Source: JASGCL01 sp965262775
GTDB taxonomy: Bacteria > Pseudomonadota > Alphaproteobacteria > JASGCL01
NCBI GenBank assembly: GCA_965262775.1
Contig: CBDHFT010000006.1
Coordinates: 1 to 64,000, forward strand
Reading direction: 5' to 3'
Length of the DNA: 64,000 bases
The notes beneath the pieces were generated by a model. The model did not search any database. It was not told the origin of the DNA and saw only the letters and a list, made by a program, of their open reading frames with translations. A program made the position numbers and the translations under genes. Shown piece by piece: positions 26,506 through 34,729 of this stretch (within the stretch, counting starts at the first letter, position 1; every line of letters starts with the position of its first letter).

Positions 26506-27489
26506 ATGAATAAAAAAATAATTTTTACTACATTGGGCGCGTTGTTGTTATCCGCCCAGCCAATCAATTCTTTTGCGCGCGATTTTTTGCGTTTCGCGGG
26601 GTCGAGCACGGTGTTCCCTTATGTTTCTGCTGCTAGCGAAAATTGGTCAAAATCCACCAACAAAAAATCGCCGATTGTCGAAACGCTTGGCACGGGCGGT
26701 GGTTTTAAAAATTTTTGCATGGGCATGGGCGATAACAGCGCCGATGTTGCCATGGCATCACGCAAAATTATTGCTGAAGAGCAAGCAGCCTGTAAGGCGG
26801 CGGGGGTGAATAACATCATTGAATTAATGATAGGCTATGACGGGATTGTCGTCGCCCAAGCAAAAACCGCGGCGGCAATGACATTGTCTCGGGCTGATTT
26901 GTTTCAAGCCTTGGCGGGCGATGATAAGGGAAAAAATCCCAAAAAAAATTGGCAAGAGGTCAATGGCAAGTTTGCAAGTCGGGAGATTAAGGTTTATGGG
27001 CCTGGGGCGTCTTCGGGCACCCGTGATTCATTGATTGAATTGGCATTGTCGCCAGGGGCAAAAAAATTAAACCCCAAGGCTGACAAAGATGCAATTAAAA
27101 AAATGGCGAGCAGTTTGCGCCGTGATGGTGGTTTTATTGACAGCGGTGAAAATGACAATGTGATAGTTAATAAAATAAAATCTGATAAGATGGCGCTGGG
27201 TATTTTTGGTTATGATTATCTTTTAACCAACAAGGATAGTTTGGTTGGGGTAGCGGTTGAAGGGATTTTGCCCACCGTCGACACCATTAGAAACAAAACC
27301 TATCCATTGTCTCGCCCGTTGTTTTTGTATGTTAAGGCTGATGCTTTAAAAAACAATCCTGATTTAAAAAATTTTCTGACATTTTTTATGAGCGATAGCA
27401 ATATTGGTGATAATGGTAAAATGGTAAGCCTTGGGTTGGTGCCGCTTAAAACGGCGGAGCGGACAGCGTCAGTCGCCAAAATAAAATAA
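26506..27489 (+). CDS. pstS: Phosphate-binding periplasmic protein
   Basis: 327 residues. The signal peptide MNKKIIFTTLGALLLSAQ... ends near SFA. The mature protein begins DFLRFAGSSTVFPY, with the phosphate-contacting SST, GTGGGFKNFC near residue 60, and GPGASSGTRDSLIELAL near 165 (the second phosphate loop). It captures phosphate for PstCAB. It stands 220 bases before pstC, with a terminator-like hairpin between, which would let pstS be expressed above the rest. No clear Pho box could be seen upstream. Confidence 0.94.
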   Translation: MNKKIIFTTLGALLLSAQPINSFARDFLRFAGSSTVFPYVSAASENWSKSTNKKSPIVETLGTGGGFKNFCMGMGDNSADVAMASRKIIAEEQAACKAAGVNNIIELMIGYDGIVVAQAKTAAAMTLSRADLFQALAGDDKGKNPKKNWQEVNGKFASREIKVYGPGASSGTRDSLIELALSPGAKKLNPKADKDAIKKMASSLRRDGGFIDSGENDNVIVNKIKSDKMALGIFGYDYLLTNKDSLVGVAVEGILPTVDTIRNKTYPLSRPLFLYVKADALKNNPDLKNFLTFFMSDSNIGDNGKMVSLGLVPLKTAERTASVAKIK

Positions 27490-27509
27490 CGAGGGTAAAA
27501 AAACCTCTC

Positions 27510-27545
27510 GAAAGTCTTAGAACCTAAGACTTTCAGATTTTTGGA
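27510..27545 (+). terminator. Hairpin downstream of pstS
   Basis: A perfect 11-bp stem (27510-27520 with 27524-27534, loop AAC) is followed by AGATTTTT. This resembles a rho-independent terminator with a modest T-run. Because pstC follows on the same strand it may act as a partial terminator. Confidence 0.7.
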
Positions 27546-27708
27546 AATGTGAACAAAAATAAATTGCCATGGCAGGCGAATCATTGTTTAAAAATTTGGC
27601 ATGGTGAAAGAACATAATAATTTTGTTTATAATGATGGCGGTAACCTCAATGCCATGCCGCAAGGACACCGCCAATCGGTCAAGCAAAAATACCAATCAA
27701 AGTAAAAA

Positions 27709-28881
27709 ATGATATTTATTCTTTGTCTTTTTTTATGGGTGCTGGCGGGCATTGGCTTTAATCATTTGCTTAGGCGAAAAATTTTTTTACAAAAATCAAA
27801 GTCACAAAAACTTACCCGCCCGATAGATTTTATTTTTCTGTTATGGGTGTTGTTGCTGGTTGCGGGTAGCGTGGTATTTTTTGCCAGCGGTTATTTTTCT
27901 TTGTTGCCCCTGCATCGGGTTGTTTTGTCGCTTGTCATGGTGGGTATAACGGGTGGTGGTTTTTATTTGTTGTATAGCCCCCAATGGCAAGCCCATGTGA
28001 TAGCCAGTCGCTTAATAGAAATTGTTTTGTTCTTGGGCACGCTGGTCAGCTTATTTATCTCGGTGGCTATTTTGCTAACCTTGCTTTGGCAATCGGTAAG
28101 ATTTTTTTCTATCACCCCGCTTTTTCAATTTTTATTTTCTACCAATTGGAATCCCAGTGGTGGGGTTGATTTTGGCGCGTTACCAATATTTTGGGGCACG
28201 CTGGTCATTACCCTGATAGCCATGGTGGTGGCGACTCCCTTGGGCATATTGACCGCGGTTTATTTGCATGACTATTGTAACAAAAAATTGGCAGCCTGGT
28301 TAAAACCGATATTAGAATTGTTGGCGGGGGTGCCAACCGTGGTCTATGGTTTTTTTGCCATTTTGATAGTCAGCCCCTTGATAAAATATTTGTTTGGGTT
28401 GGTTGGCATATCGGCATCGTCTGAAAATGCTTTGGCGGCGGGATTGGTGATGGGTATCGCCATCACGCCGATTATTAGCTCCCTTAGCCAAGACGCCTTG
28501 AATGCCGTGCCAAAAGAATTGAAGGAAGCCAGCCTTGGGCTGGGTGCCACCAGATCAGAAACCATGAGGCAGGTGGTGTTGCCCTATGCCAGTGGCGGGA
28601 TTTTTGCCGCCATTTTAATCGCCATCAGCCGTGCGGTGGGCGAAACCATGATAGTGGTGATGGCGGCAAGTTTGACCGCCAACCTGACGATTAATCCGTT
28701 GGAAAGCCTAACCACCGCCACGGTGCAAATTGTCAGCTTGCTAACGGGGGATAGTTCTTTTAACAGCCCGCAAACCTTGTCCGCCTATGGGCTTGGCTTG
28801 TTTCTTTTTATCATGACATTATTTATAAATAGTTTATCAATAAAATTAAATCGGCAACAAAAATTGAAAGGTCGGTTATGA
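27709..28881 (+). CDS. pstC: Phosphate ABC transporter permease
   Basis: 390 residues. An N-terminal pair of hydrophobic segments precedes the core permease domain, an extension seen in alphaproteobacterial PstC. The core shows WNPSGGVDFGALPIFWGTLV, ATPLGILTAVYLHDYC, LLAGVPTVVYGFFAI, and the EAA loop with KEASLGLGATRSETMRQVVLP. With PstA it forms the membrane channel. Its end overlaps the pstA start by 4 bases (ATGA). Confidence 0.93.
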   Translation: MIFILCLFLWVLAGIGFNHLLRRKIFLQKSKSQKLTRPIDFIFLLWVLLLVAGSVVFFASGYFSLLPLHRVVLSLVMVGITGGGFYLLYSPQWQAHVIASRLIEIVLFLGTLVSLFISVAILLTLLWQSVRFFSITPLFQFLFSTNWNPSGGVDFGALPIFWGTLVITLIAMVVATPLGILTAVYLHDYCNKKLAAWLKPILELLAGVPTVVYGFFAILIVSPLIKYLFGLVGISASSENALAAGLVMGIAITPIISSLSQDALNAVPKELKEASLGLGATRSETMRQVVLPYASGGIFAAILIAISRAVGETMIVVMAASLTANLTINPLESLTTATVQIVSLLTGDSSFNSPQTLSAYGLGLFLFIMTLFINSLSIKLNRQQKLKGRL

Positions 28882-30200
28882 AAAATAATCACCGCGCCAT
28901 TATTAAATCGGGCTTGGTAAGGCGTTATCGTGCTGAAAAAAGATTTCGCTTGATGGGGCTGATGACCATGGGTTTTGCCTTTTGTTTTTTATTTTTTCTG
29001 TTGGCAAGTTTGATGGTGCGTGCGTTGCCCAGCCTAACCCAAGCTGAAATATATTTGCCATTACATTATGATGAAAAAATACTTAACCCGCAAAAAAAAC
29101 TTGAAGGCGACATGATTATTTTGCAAGGCGACATGACAGGGGTGATAATTGATGGGTTGTATCAAACCTTGGCGGCGGGCGGGCAAACCATCAACCCATC
29201 GCCAAACAACATGTCGCCCGCAACATGGCGATCCGAATTAACGCCATTGGTTTCGCCCGATGGCGTTTTTGAAACCAGCCGTTATTTGTATCAGCACCCT
29301 GAATTGTTAAATCAGCGTGCCAAGAAAAAAATTCTTGCGTCAGGGCAAGTCAACAATTATTTGCAGGGACATGGCGAAACCAGTTTAAGCGAACAACAAC
29401 AACAATGGATAAAGACATTGGTGGATAAAAAAATTATTCAACAGAATTTTAATTGGCGATTCTTTAGCAACGGCGACAGCCAGCGTTCGGAATCGGCGGG
29501 TATTTTGAATGGCGTGGTGGGGTCGCTGTTAACCATTGCCATTTGTTTCTTGGCGTCTTTCCCCATTGCTATCATGGCGGGGATTTATTTAGAAGAATTT
29601 TTTGATGCCAAACATGCCAGCCAATTTTTACAAAAATTTTTTAATATCATCGAGGTGAATATCAATTCCTTGGCGGCGGTGCCCTCCATCATTTATGGCC
29701 TGTTGGGTTTGTTGTTGCTGGTGAATTTTTTTGGCGTGCCGCGTTCATCCTCTCTGGCGGGGGGGTTGACCCTTGGCTTGATGACCATGCCATTGTTAAT
29801 TATTGTTACCCGCAGTGCGCTGCGTGCCGTGCCCAATAATATCAGGGAAGCCGCTTTGTCGCTTGGCATTAACCGTTGGCAATTGGTGTTGCATCACCTC
29901 TTGCCCCTCTCCCTGCCGAGTATTTTGACGGGGACGATATTGGGTTTATCACGGGCGTTGGGTGAAACCGCGCCCTTGATATTGATTGGCATGGTGTCGT
30001 TTGTTATGTCGACGGCGAGTGGCGTGACATCGCCCACCACCACCTTGCCCGTGCAGGTTTATTTGTGGGCGAATCATGCTGACAATGGGTTTGTTTATAA
30101 AACGGCCGCCGCCATTATTGTTTTGCTTTTTTTGGTTTTTATGATTAACTTGGCGGTGATTATTATTCGCCAAAAATGGACAAAACAATCGAGGGCATAA
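28878..30200 (+). CDS. pstA: Phosphate ABC transporter permease PstA, long form
   Basis: 440 residues, against about 300 in E. coli. One N-terminal helix (LMGLMTMGFAFCFLFFLLAS) is followed by a periplasmic stretch of about 170 residues, including DGVFETSRYLYQHPELLNQR, then the permease core with LNGVVGSLLTIAICFLASFP, IMAGIYLEEF, INSLAAVPSIIYGLLGLLLL and EAALSLGINRWQLVLHHLLP. The long N-terminal region is usual in alphaproteobacterial PstA. Start is coupled to pstC; pstB begins 2 bases after its stop. Confidence 0.94.
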   Translation: MKNNHRAIIKSGLVRRYRAEKRFRLMGLMTMGFAFCFLFFLLASLMVRALPSLTQAEIYLPLHYDEKILNPQKKLEGDMIILQGDMTGVIIDGLYQTLAAGGQTINPSPNNMSPATWRSELTPLVSPDGVFETSRYLYQHPELLNQRAKKKILASGQVNNYLQGHGETSLSEQQQQWIKTLVDKKIIQQNFNWRFFSNGDSQRSESAGILNGVVGSLLTIAICFLASFPIAIMAGIYLEEFFDAKHASQFLQKFFNIIEVNINSLAAVPSIIYGLLGLLLLVNFFGVPRSSSLAGGLTLGLMTMPLLIIVTRSALRAVPNNIREAALSLGINRWQLVLHHLLPLSLPSILTGTILGLSRALGETAPLILIGMVSFVMSTASGVTSPTTTLPVQVYLWANHADNGFVYKTAAAIIVLLFLVFMINLAVIIIRQKWTKQSRA

Positions 30201-30201
30201 C

Positions 30202-30975
30202 ATGACTGTAAAAAAATCTTCACCTATTTTCCAGTGTAATAACCTGTCGGTTTATTACGGTGAAAAACAGGCGTTAAAAAATATTACTTTATCCGTGGCT
30301 AAAAACAAAATCACGGCTTTGATTGGGCCGTCGGGCTGTGGCAAATCAACATTTTTAAAATCCCTCAACCGCATGAATGACCTGGTTGATAATTGCCATA
30401 TGACGGGCCAGGTATTGTTGGATGGTCGCGATATTTACGCCAAGGATACCGACATTGTGTTGTTGCGTTCGCGGGTGGGGATGGTTTTTCAAAAACCAAA
30501 TCCCTTTGCCAAAAGTATTTATGACAATGTTGCCTATGCCCCGAAAATACATGGGTTGGTAAAAAACAAAACCGATACCGATGAAATAGTCGAAACCAGT
30601 TTAAAAAAAGCTGGCCTGTGGGATGAAGTAAAGGATGATTTAAAAAAATCGGGCACCGCCCTGTCGGGGGGGCAACAACAACGTTTGTGCATCGCCCGCA
30701 CCATCGCCATCAACCCCGATGTTATTTTGATGGATGAACCATGTTCGGCGCTTGACCCCATTGCCACGGCACGGATAGAAGACCTGATGGCTGAATTGGC
30801 AAAAAAATATACCATTATTATTGTCACCCATTCGATGTCACAGGCACGGCGGGTTTCCGACATAACTTGTTTTTTTTATTTAGGTGATTTAATAGAAAGT
30901 GGTAGGACGGACGATATTTTCGACAACCCAAAAGATAAAAAAACATACAATTATATTACGGGAAGGTTTGGCTAA
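30202..30975 (+). CDS. pstB: Phosphate ABC transporter ATP-binding protein
   Basis: 257 residues. Walker A is IGPSGCGKSTFLKSLNRMND (about 41-60), the Q-loop MVFQKPNPFAKSIYDNVAY is specific to PstB, the signature is LSGGQQQRLCIARTI, Walker B is VILMDEPCSALDPIAT, and the H-loop is IIVTHSMSQARR. It energises PstCA at the inner membrane. Gene order pstC-pstA-pstB-phoU is canonical and tightly packed. Confidence 0.97.
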   Translation: MTVKKSSPIFQCNNLSVYYGEKQALKNITLSVAKNKITALIGPSGCGKSTFLKSLNRMNDLVDNCHMTGQVLLDGRDIYAKDTDIVLLRSRVGMVFQKPNPFAKSIYDNVAYAPKIHGLVKNKTDTDEIVETSLKKAGLWDEVKDDLKKSGTALSGGQQQRLCIARTIAINPDVILMDEPCSALDPIATARIEDLMAELAKKYTIIIVTHSMSQARRVSDITCFFYLGDLIESGRTDDIFDNPKDKKTYNYITGRFG

Positions 30976-30977
30976 AG

Positions 30978-31655
30978 ATGAACAATGGCAATTTAATAAG
31001 AAGAGAAGAAGCGCGTGATTTTAAGCATTTGTTTCACTTGCTGGAAAAGATGGATAAAATTGCAACCAAAATGGTGAAGGACTTCCTTGGCCAGTTGCAA
31101 CACCCCGAGGGTGCGGGATTAAAAAAAATCATGGCCGCCGACCGCGACCTGGATGAATTGGAAATTATTGTCAATGAAGAGGTCATTGCTATTATCAGCC
31201 GTTGGCAACCCGTTGCCAACGATTTGCGCATGATGATGGCGGCGATAAAAATTGCCACCGCATTCGAACGCATCGGCGATTATATTCATAGCAATTCCAA
31301 CAAGATTATTTTTTCGTTAGAAAATGGTTTGAATCCCAAATCCATCAATATCAAAGCTTTGGGCGACCTTGGGGTGCGGATTGTTGCCTTGATGAGTTTG
31401 GTGTCGCAAGATATAAAAAATCATGCCAGCAACAATGCCGAAAAAATAATGGCCGAAGATTTTTTGATAGATAAAATATACGGCGAATTATATAGGGAAA
31501 GTTTGCAATCCGACGGCAAAACGCCCATCGCGGGGGTTATTAAAACAGTGATGATAGCAAAATACCTGGAACGGATAGGGGACCAGTTAAGAAATATCGC
31601 CGAGGCTCTGCTCTACGCGACCGAGGGTAAATTGCCCGCGCCAGAAAGGGATTAG
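30978..31655 (+). CDS. phoU: Phosphate signalling complex protein PhoU
   Basis: 225 residues made of two three-helix repeats. Metal-binding motifs are EDRDLDELE-like AADRDLDELEIIVNEEV near residue 54 and KIYGELYRE near 170; ATAFERIGDYIHSNS (about 96) and AKYLERIGDQLRNIAEA (about 195) are the PhoU repeat signatures. It links Pst activity to the PhoR kinase. It starts 2 bases after pstB. No phoB or phoR follows in the window. Confidence 0.95.
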   Translation: MNNGNLIRREEARDFKHLFHLLEKMDKIATKMVKDFLGQLQHPEGAGLKKIMAADRDLDELEIIVNEEVIAIISRWQPVANDLRMMMAAIKIATAFERIGDYIHSNSNKIIFSLENGLNPKSINIKALGDLGVRIVALMSLVSQDIKNHASNNAEKIMAEDFLIDKIYGELYRESLQSDGKTPIAGVIKTVMIAKYLERIGDQLRNIAEALLYATEGKLPAPERD

Positions 31656-31665
31656 AAAGGCATTG

Positions 31666-32676
31666 ATGAAAATTAATTTTGCCAATTTTAAAGATAAGAG
31701 TGGTTGCCTGTCGCCGCAGTTGATTAAGTCATTGGTGGATATTATTCATGTCAGCGGTGAAGAAACATTGTTTTTGGAATCGGGTACTTACCTTGGTGGC
31801 ACGGTGGAGGCATTAAAAAAATATTTTGATAAGGTTTATTCTATCGAGCTTGATAAAGATCTGTATCAAAGGGCGCAACAGCGTTTTGCCAAGGAAAAGA
31901 ACATTACAATATTGCAAGGTGACGCAGGTCAGAAAATAAAAGAGGTCTTAAAAAATATTAAAAAAGCCAATATTATTTTTTGGCTTGATGGGCATTATTC
32001 GGGGGAGGGCACGGCGCGTGGCAATATTAACACACCAATAGTAGCAGAGTTACAAGCAATTGCCCAACATGACAAAGGACAAAAAATAATATTGGTTGAT
32101 GATATTCGTCTTTTTTTGGGTGATGATTATTACCAAAAATCACCACGGCTAAAGAATTTTGTTGCTCAAGGTACATCGCTGGCGGGCTACCCCAGTTTTT
32201 ATCAATTGTTGTTGTTGGTAGAAAAATTGTTTCCTCATCATGGTGCATGGTTGATGGGGGACATGTTGTTGGTGTTGCCAAAGGCATTGTTAAAGAAAGT
32301 AACCATCAGCCCCGTGGTTATGGCCGCTACCCAATTGCGTTGTTTCCCCGAACATCAGTTGTCAGCTAGCCTATTGGCAAATTATAGAAAAGCCATCATG
32401 ATGGTAACGGGCATAGAAAAACAAACTTTTTTTGATTTTTTTAAACAATATCATGTTTTTGATAACGGCCTAGCGGCTTATTATCATTGGTGGATTGGTT
32501 TAATTTATCAAGCATCTAATAAAAAAATACTTGCCAAGTATCATTTTTATTTGGCGCAACGCAATGGGTTATCAACCATAGAAAGCCGAGATATTGTCAT
32601 GGCGGGGTTGGCACCGCTGATGTTGTTAAGCAGGCGCATCATAAAAAAAATAAAAAAAAATGCTTTTAGCTTTTAA
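31666..32676 (+). CDS. Class I SAM-dependent methyltransferase-like protein
   Basis: 336 residues from the ATG at 31666 (a TTG at 31663 is one codon earlier; AGAAAGG precedes). A Rossmann-type core is visible in residues 25-130: LFLESGTYLGGTVEALKKYF, VYSIELDKDLYQRAQQRFAK, ITILQGDAGQKI and NIIFWLDGHYSGEG, then KIILVDDIRLFLG. This resembles methyltransferases of surface-polysaccharide loci. The C-terminal 150 residues are unassigned and include a short hydrophobic stretch. It sits 10 bases after phoU and ends overlapping fcl tail to tail by 11 bases, so its job could be tied to either locus. Activity is not proven. Confidence 0.6.
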   Translation: MKINFANFKDKSGCLSPQLIKSLVDIIHVSGEETLFLESGTYLGGTVEALKKYFDKVYSIELDKDLYQRAQQRFAKEKNITILQGDAGQKIKEVLKNIKKANIIFWLDGHYSGEGTARGNINTPIVAELQAIAQHDKGQKIILVDDIRLFLGDDYYQKSPRLKNFVAQGTSLAGYPSFYQLLLLVEKLFPHHGAWLMGDMLLVLPKALLKKVTISPVVMAATQLRCFPEHQLSASLLANYRKAIMMVTGIEKQTFFDFFKQYHVFDNGLAAYYHWWIGLIYQASNKKILAKYHFYLAQRNGLSTIESRDIVMAGLAPLMLLSRRIIKKIKKNAFSF

Positions 32677-33585
32677 GGCTTAAAAAATAAGCATAGGCAT
32701 CTTTGATACCATCGACCAAAGATTTGGTGGGTTTAAAACCCAAATCATGAAAAAATTGCGAATCCATTATTTTTTGTTTCATGCCAACTGGCTTATCCAG
32801 CAAAAATTGCCATGAGCCTTGAAAGCCCAACACTTTGGCGGTGGCTTCGTAATAATCTAAAATACTAATATCATGGTTAACCCCAACATTGGTCACGGCG
32901 GGTAATTTTTCAATATGCAACAAAGCAAACCAAATGGCACCCGCCAAATCAAACGCCGACATTAATTCGCGGCGCGCCGTGCCGTCGCCCCATAATTCAA
33001 CGCTCGATTTTTTTCTTGGACGGCGTGGTGAATTTTCCTAATAACCCCCGCAGGAAAATGGGAAGTCACGGCATCAAAATTATCATAACGGCCAAACAAA
33101 TTGGGCGGGATAAGGGTTTTATATTGCAAGCCAGTATTTTGTTCGGCAAAAAATTGACATAATTTTAAGACAGACATTTTGGCCAAGCCATAACCTTCGT
33201 TGGTGGGTTCGAAGGGCCCGCTCAACATCGATGCTTCCTTCAACGGGTTGGGTGCCATTTTGGGATAAATGCAAGAGCTGCCCAAATTGATTAATTTTTT
33301 TATTCCCAATTCTTTGGCGGCCAACACAACATTTTTTCCCATTTCAAAATTCTCGATTAAAAAATCGGCTTGCGCGTTAAGGTTGGCGACAATCCCGCCA
33401 ACCTTCCCCGCGGTATGAATAACCGCATCGGGGGCGGCATCCTTCATGGCTTGCTTAACACTACGAAAATCGAGGAGGTCAACCTCCGCCCTTGCTGGCG
33501 CGGTGATGACATGGTCGCCCGCAAGCGGATGTTCGCGACTGTTGCGTCCCACCATGCCGCGACCACCCGTTAAAAAAATTTTCAT
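32666..33585 (-). pseudogene. fcl: GDP-L-fucose synthase, frameshifted at an A7 run
   Basis: Two adjacent frames together make one GDP-L-fucose synthase (GDP-4-keto-6-deoxymannose epimerase/reductase). The first (33585 down to 32962) has the NADP-binding LTGGRGMVG, the catalytic LGSSCIYPKMAPNPLKE, EGYGLAKMSVLKLCQFF and LIPPNLFGRYDNFD. The second (ending 32666) carries MSAFDLAGAIWFALL and the C-terminal substrate domain. The frame breaks at seven T on the plus strand (33008-33014). One extra A on the coding strand would join QEK(K)SSVELWGDGTARREL, the expected sequence. It could be a real mutation, a sequencing error, or a site read through by slippage. It lies 5 bases after gmd, which supplies its substrate. 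Confidence 0.82.
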
Positions 33586-33590
33586 GATAG

Positions 33591-34628
33591 TTATATTTTC
33601 TTTGCTTGCGCCAAATCAACTTCCGTCATTTCCTTAACCAATTGGGCAAAAGAAATTTTGGGTTGCCAATTTAATTTGCTTTTTGCTTTGCTGGCATCGC
33701 CCAACAATGTTTCAACCTCGGTCGGGCGGAAATATCGTTGGTCTACTTTAACCACTTCTTGGCCATCGCACAACCCAACTTCGTTTACGCCCTTGCCTTG
33801 CCAATCTATTTTCATACCCAATTCTTTGCCCACCAATTCAACAAATTCCCTTACCGAATGTTGTTCGCCCGTGGCGATAACAAAATCTTCGGGCTTGGGT
33901 TGTTGCAACATCAACCACATGGCTTCGACATAATCTTTGGCATGACCCCAATCGCGCAACGCATCCAAATTACCAAGGTAGAGAGTCTTTTGTTTGCCCA
34001 ATTTTATTCTGGCCAAGGCGCGGGTTATTTTGCGGGTGACGAAGGTTTCGCCCCTGATGGGCGATTCGTGATTAAACAAAATACCGTTGCAAGCAAAAAT
34101 ACCATAGGCTTCGCGATAATTGACAGTTATCCAATAGGCATATAATTTGGCCGCGGCGTAGGGGCTGCGTGGATAAAATGGCGTGGTTTCACTTTGTGCC
34201 TCTTTATAAATACCACCATAAAGTTCGGAGGTCGAGGCTTGGTAATAACGCGTGGTTTTTTCTAAACCCAAGGTGCGGATAGCCTCCAACAAACGCAGTG
34301 CCCCCATGGCGTCCGAATTGGCGGTGTATTCTGGTTCTTCGAATGACACGGCGACGTGGCTTTGTGCCGCCAGGTTATAAACTTCATCGGGCCTGACCTT
34401 AGATAAAATATGAATAAGGCTCGATGAATCGGTCATGTCGCCATGATGTAGATGGAAATGGGTATGTCCTTCATGTTCGTCATGAAATAAATGGTCAATA
34501 CGCGCGGTATTAAACAGCGAGGTGCGACGTTTGATGCCATGCACTTCGTAACCTTTGCTTAATAAAAGTTCTGCCAGGTAGGCACCATCCTGCCCTGTAA
34601 CCCCTGTGATAACTGCTTTTTTACCCAT
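33591..34628 (-). CDS. gmd: GDP-mannose 4,6-dehydratase
   Basis: 345 residues, full length. NADP-binding GVTGQDGAYLAELLLSKGYE at residues 8-27, the RRTSLFNTARIDHLF segment, HHGDMTDSSSL, the active-site QASTSELYG with YPRSPYAAAKLYAYW (YxxxK), and NHESPIRGETFVTRKI. It makes GDP-4-keto-6-deoxy-D-mannose in the cytoplasm for fucose- or rhamnose-type surface sugars. It heads the gmd-fcl pair; manC is divergent, 101 bases away. Confidence 0.97.
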   Translation of the reverse strand: MGKKAVITGVTGQDGAYLAELLLSKGYEVHGIKRRTSLFNTARIDHLFHDEHEGHTHFHLHHGDMTDSSSLIHILSKVRPDEVYNLAAQSHVAVSFEEPEYTANSDAMGALRLLEAIRTLGLEKTTRYYQASTSELYGGIYKEAQSETTPFYPRSPYAAAKLYAYWITVNYREAYGIFACNGILFNHESPIRGETFVTRKITRALARIKLGKQKTLYLGNLDALRDWGHAKDYVEAMWLMLQQPKPEDFVIATGEQHSVREFVELVGKELGMKIDWQGKGVNEVGLCDGQEVVKVDQRYFRPTEVETLLGDASKAKSKLNWQPKISFAQLVKEMTEVDLAQAKKI

Positions 34629-34729
34629 GGTAAGTCTTTAGCCAAATTACTTTTATTTGACAACTAATTATTATCGTTATCCTTCATTATTGACAACCAC
34701 GCTATAATTTTATAAATACCTTATCGATT

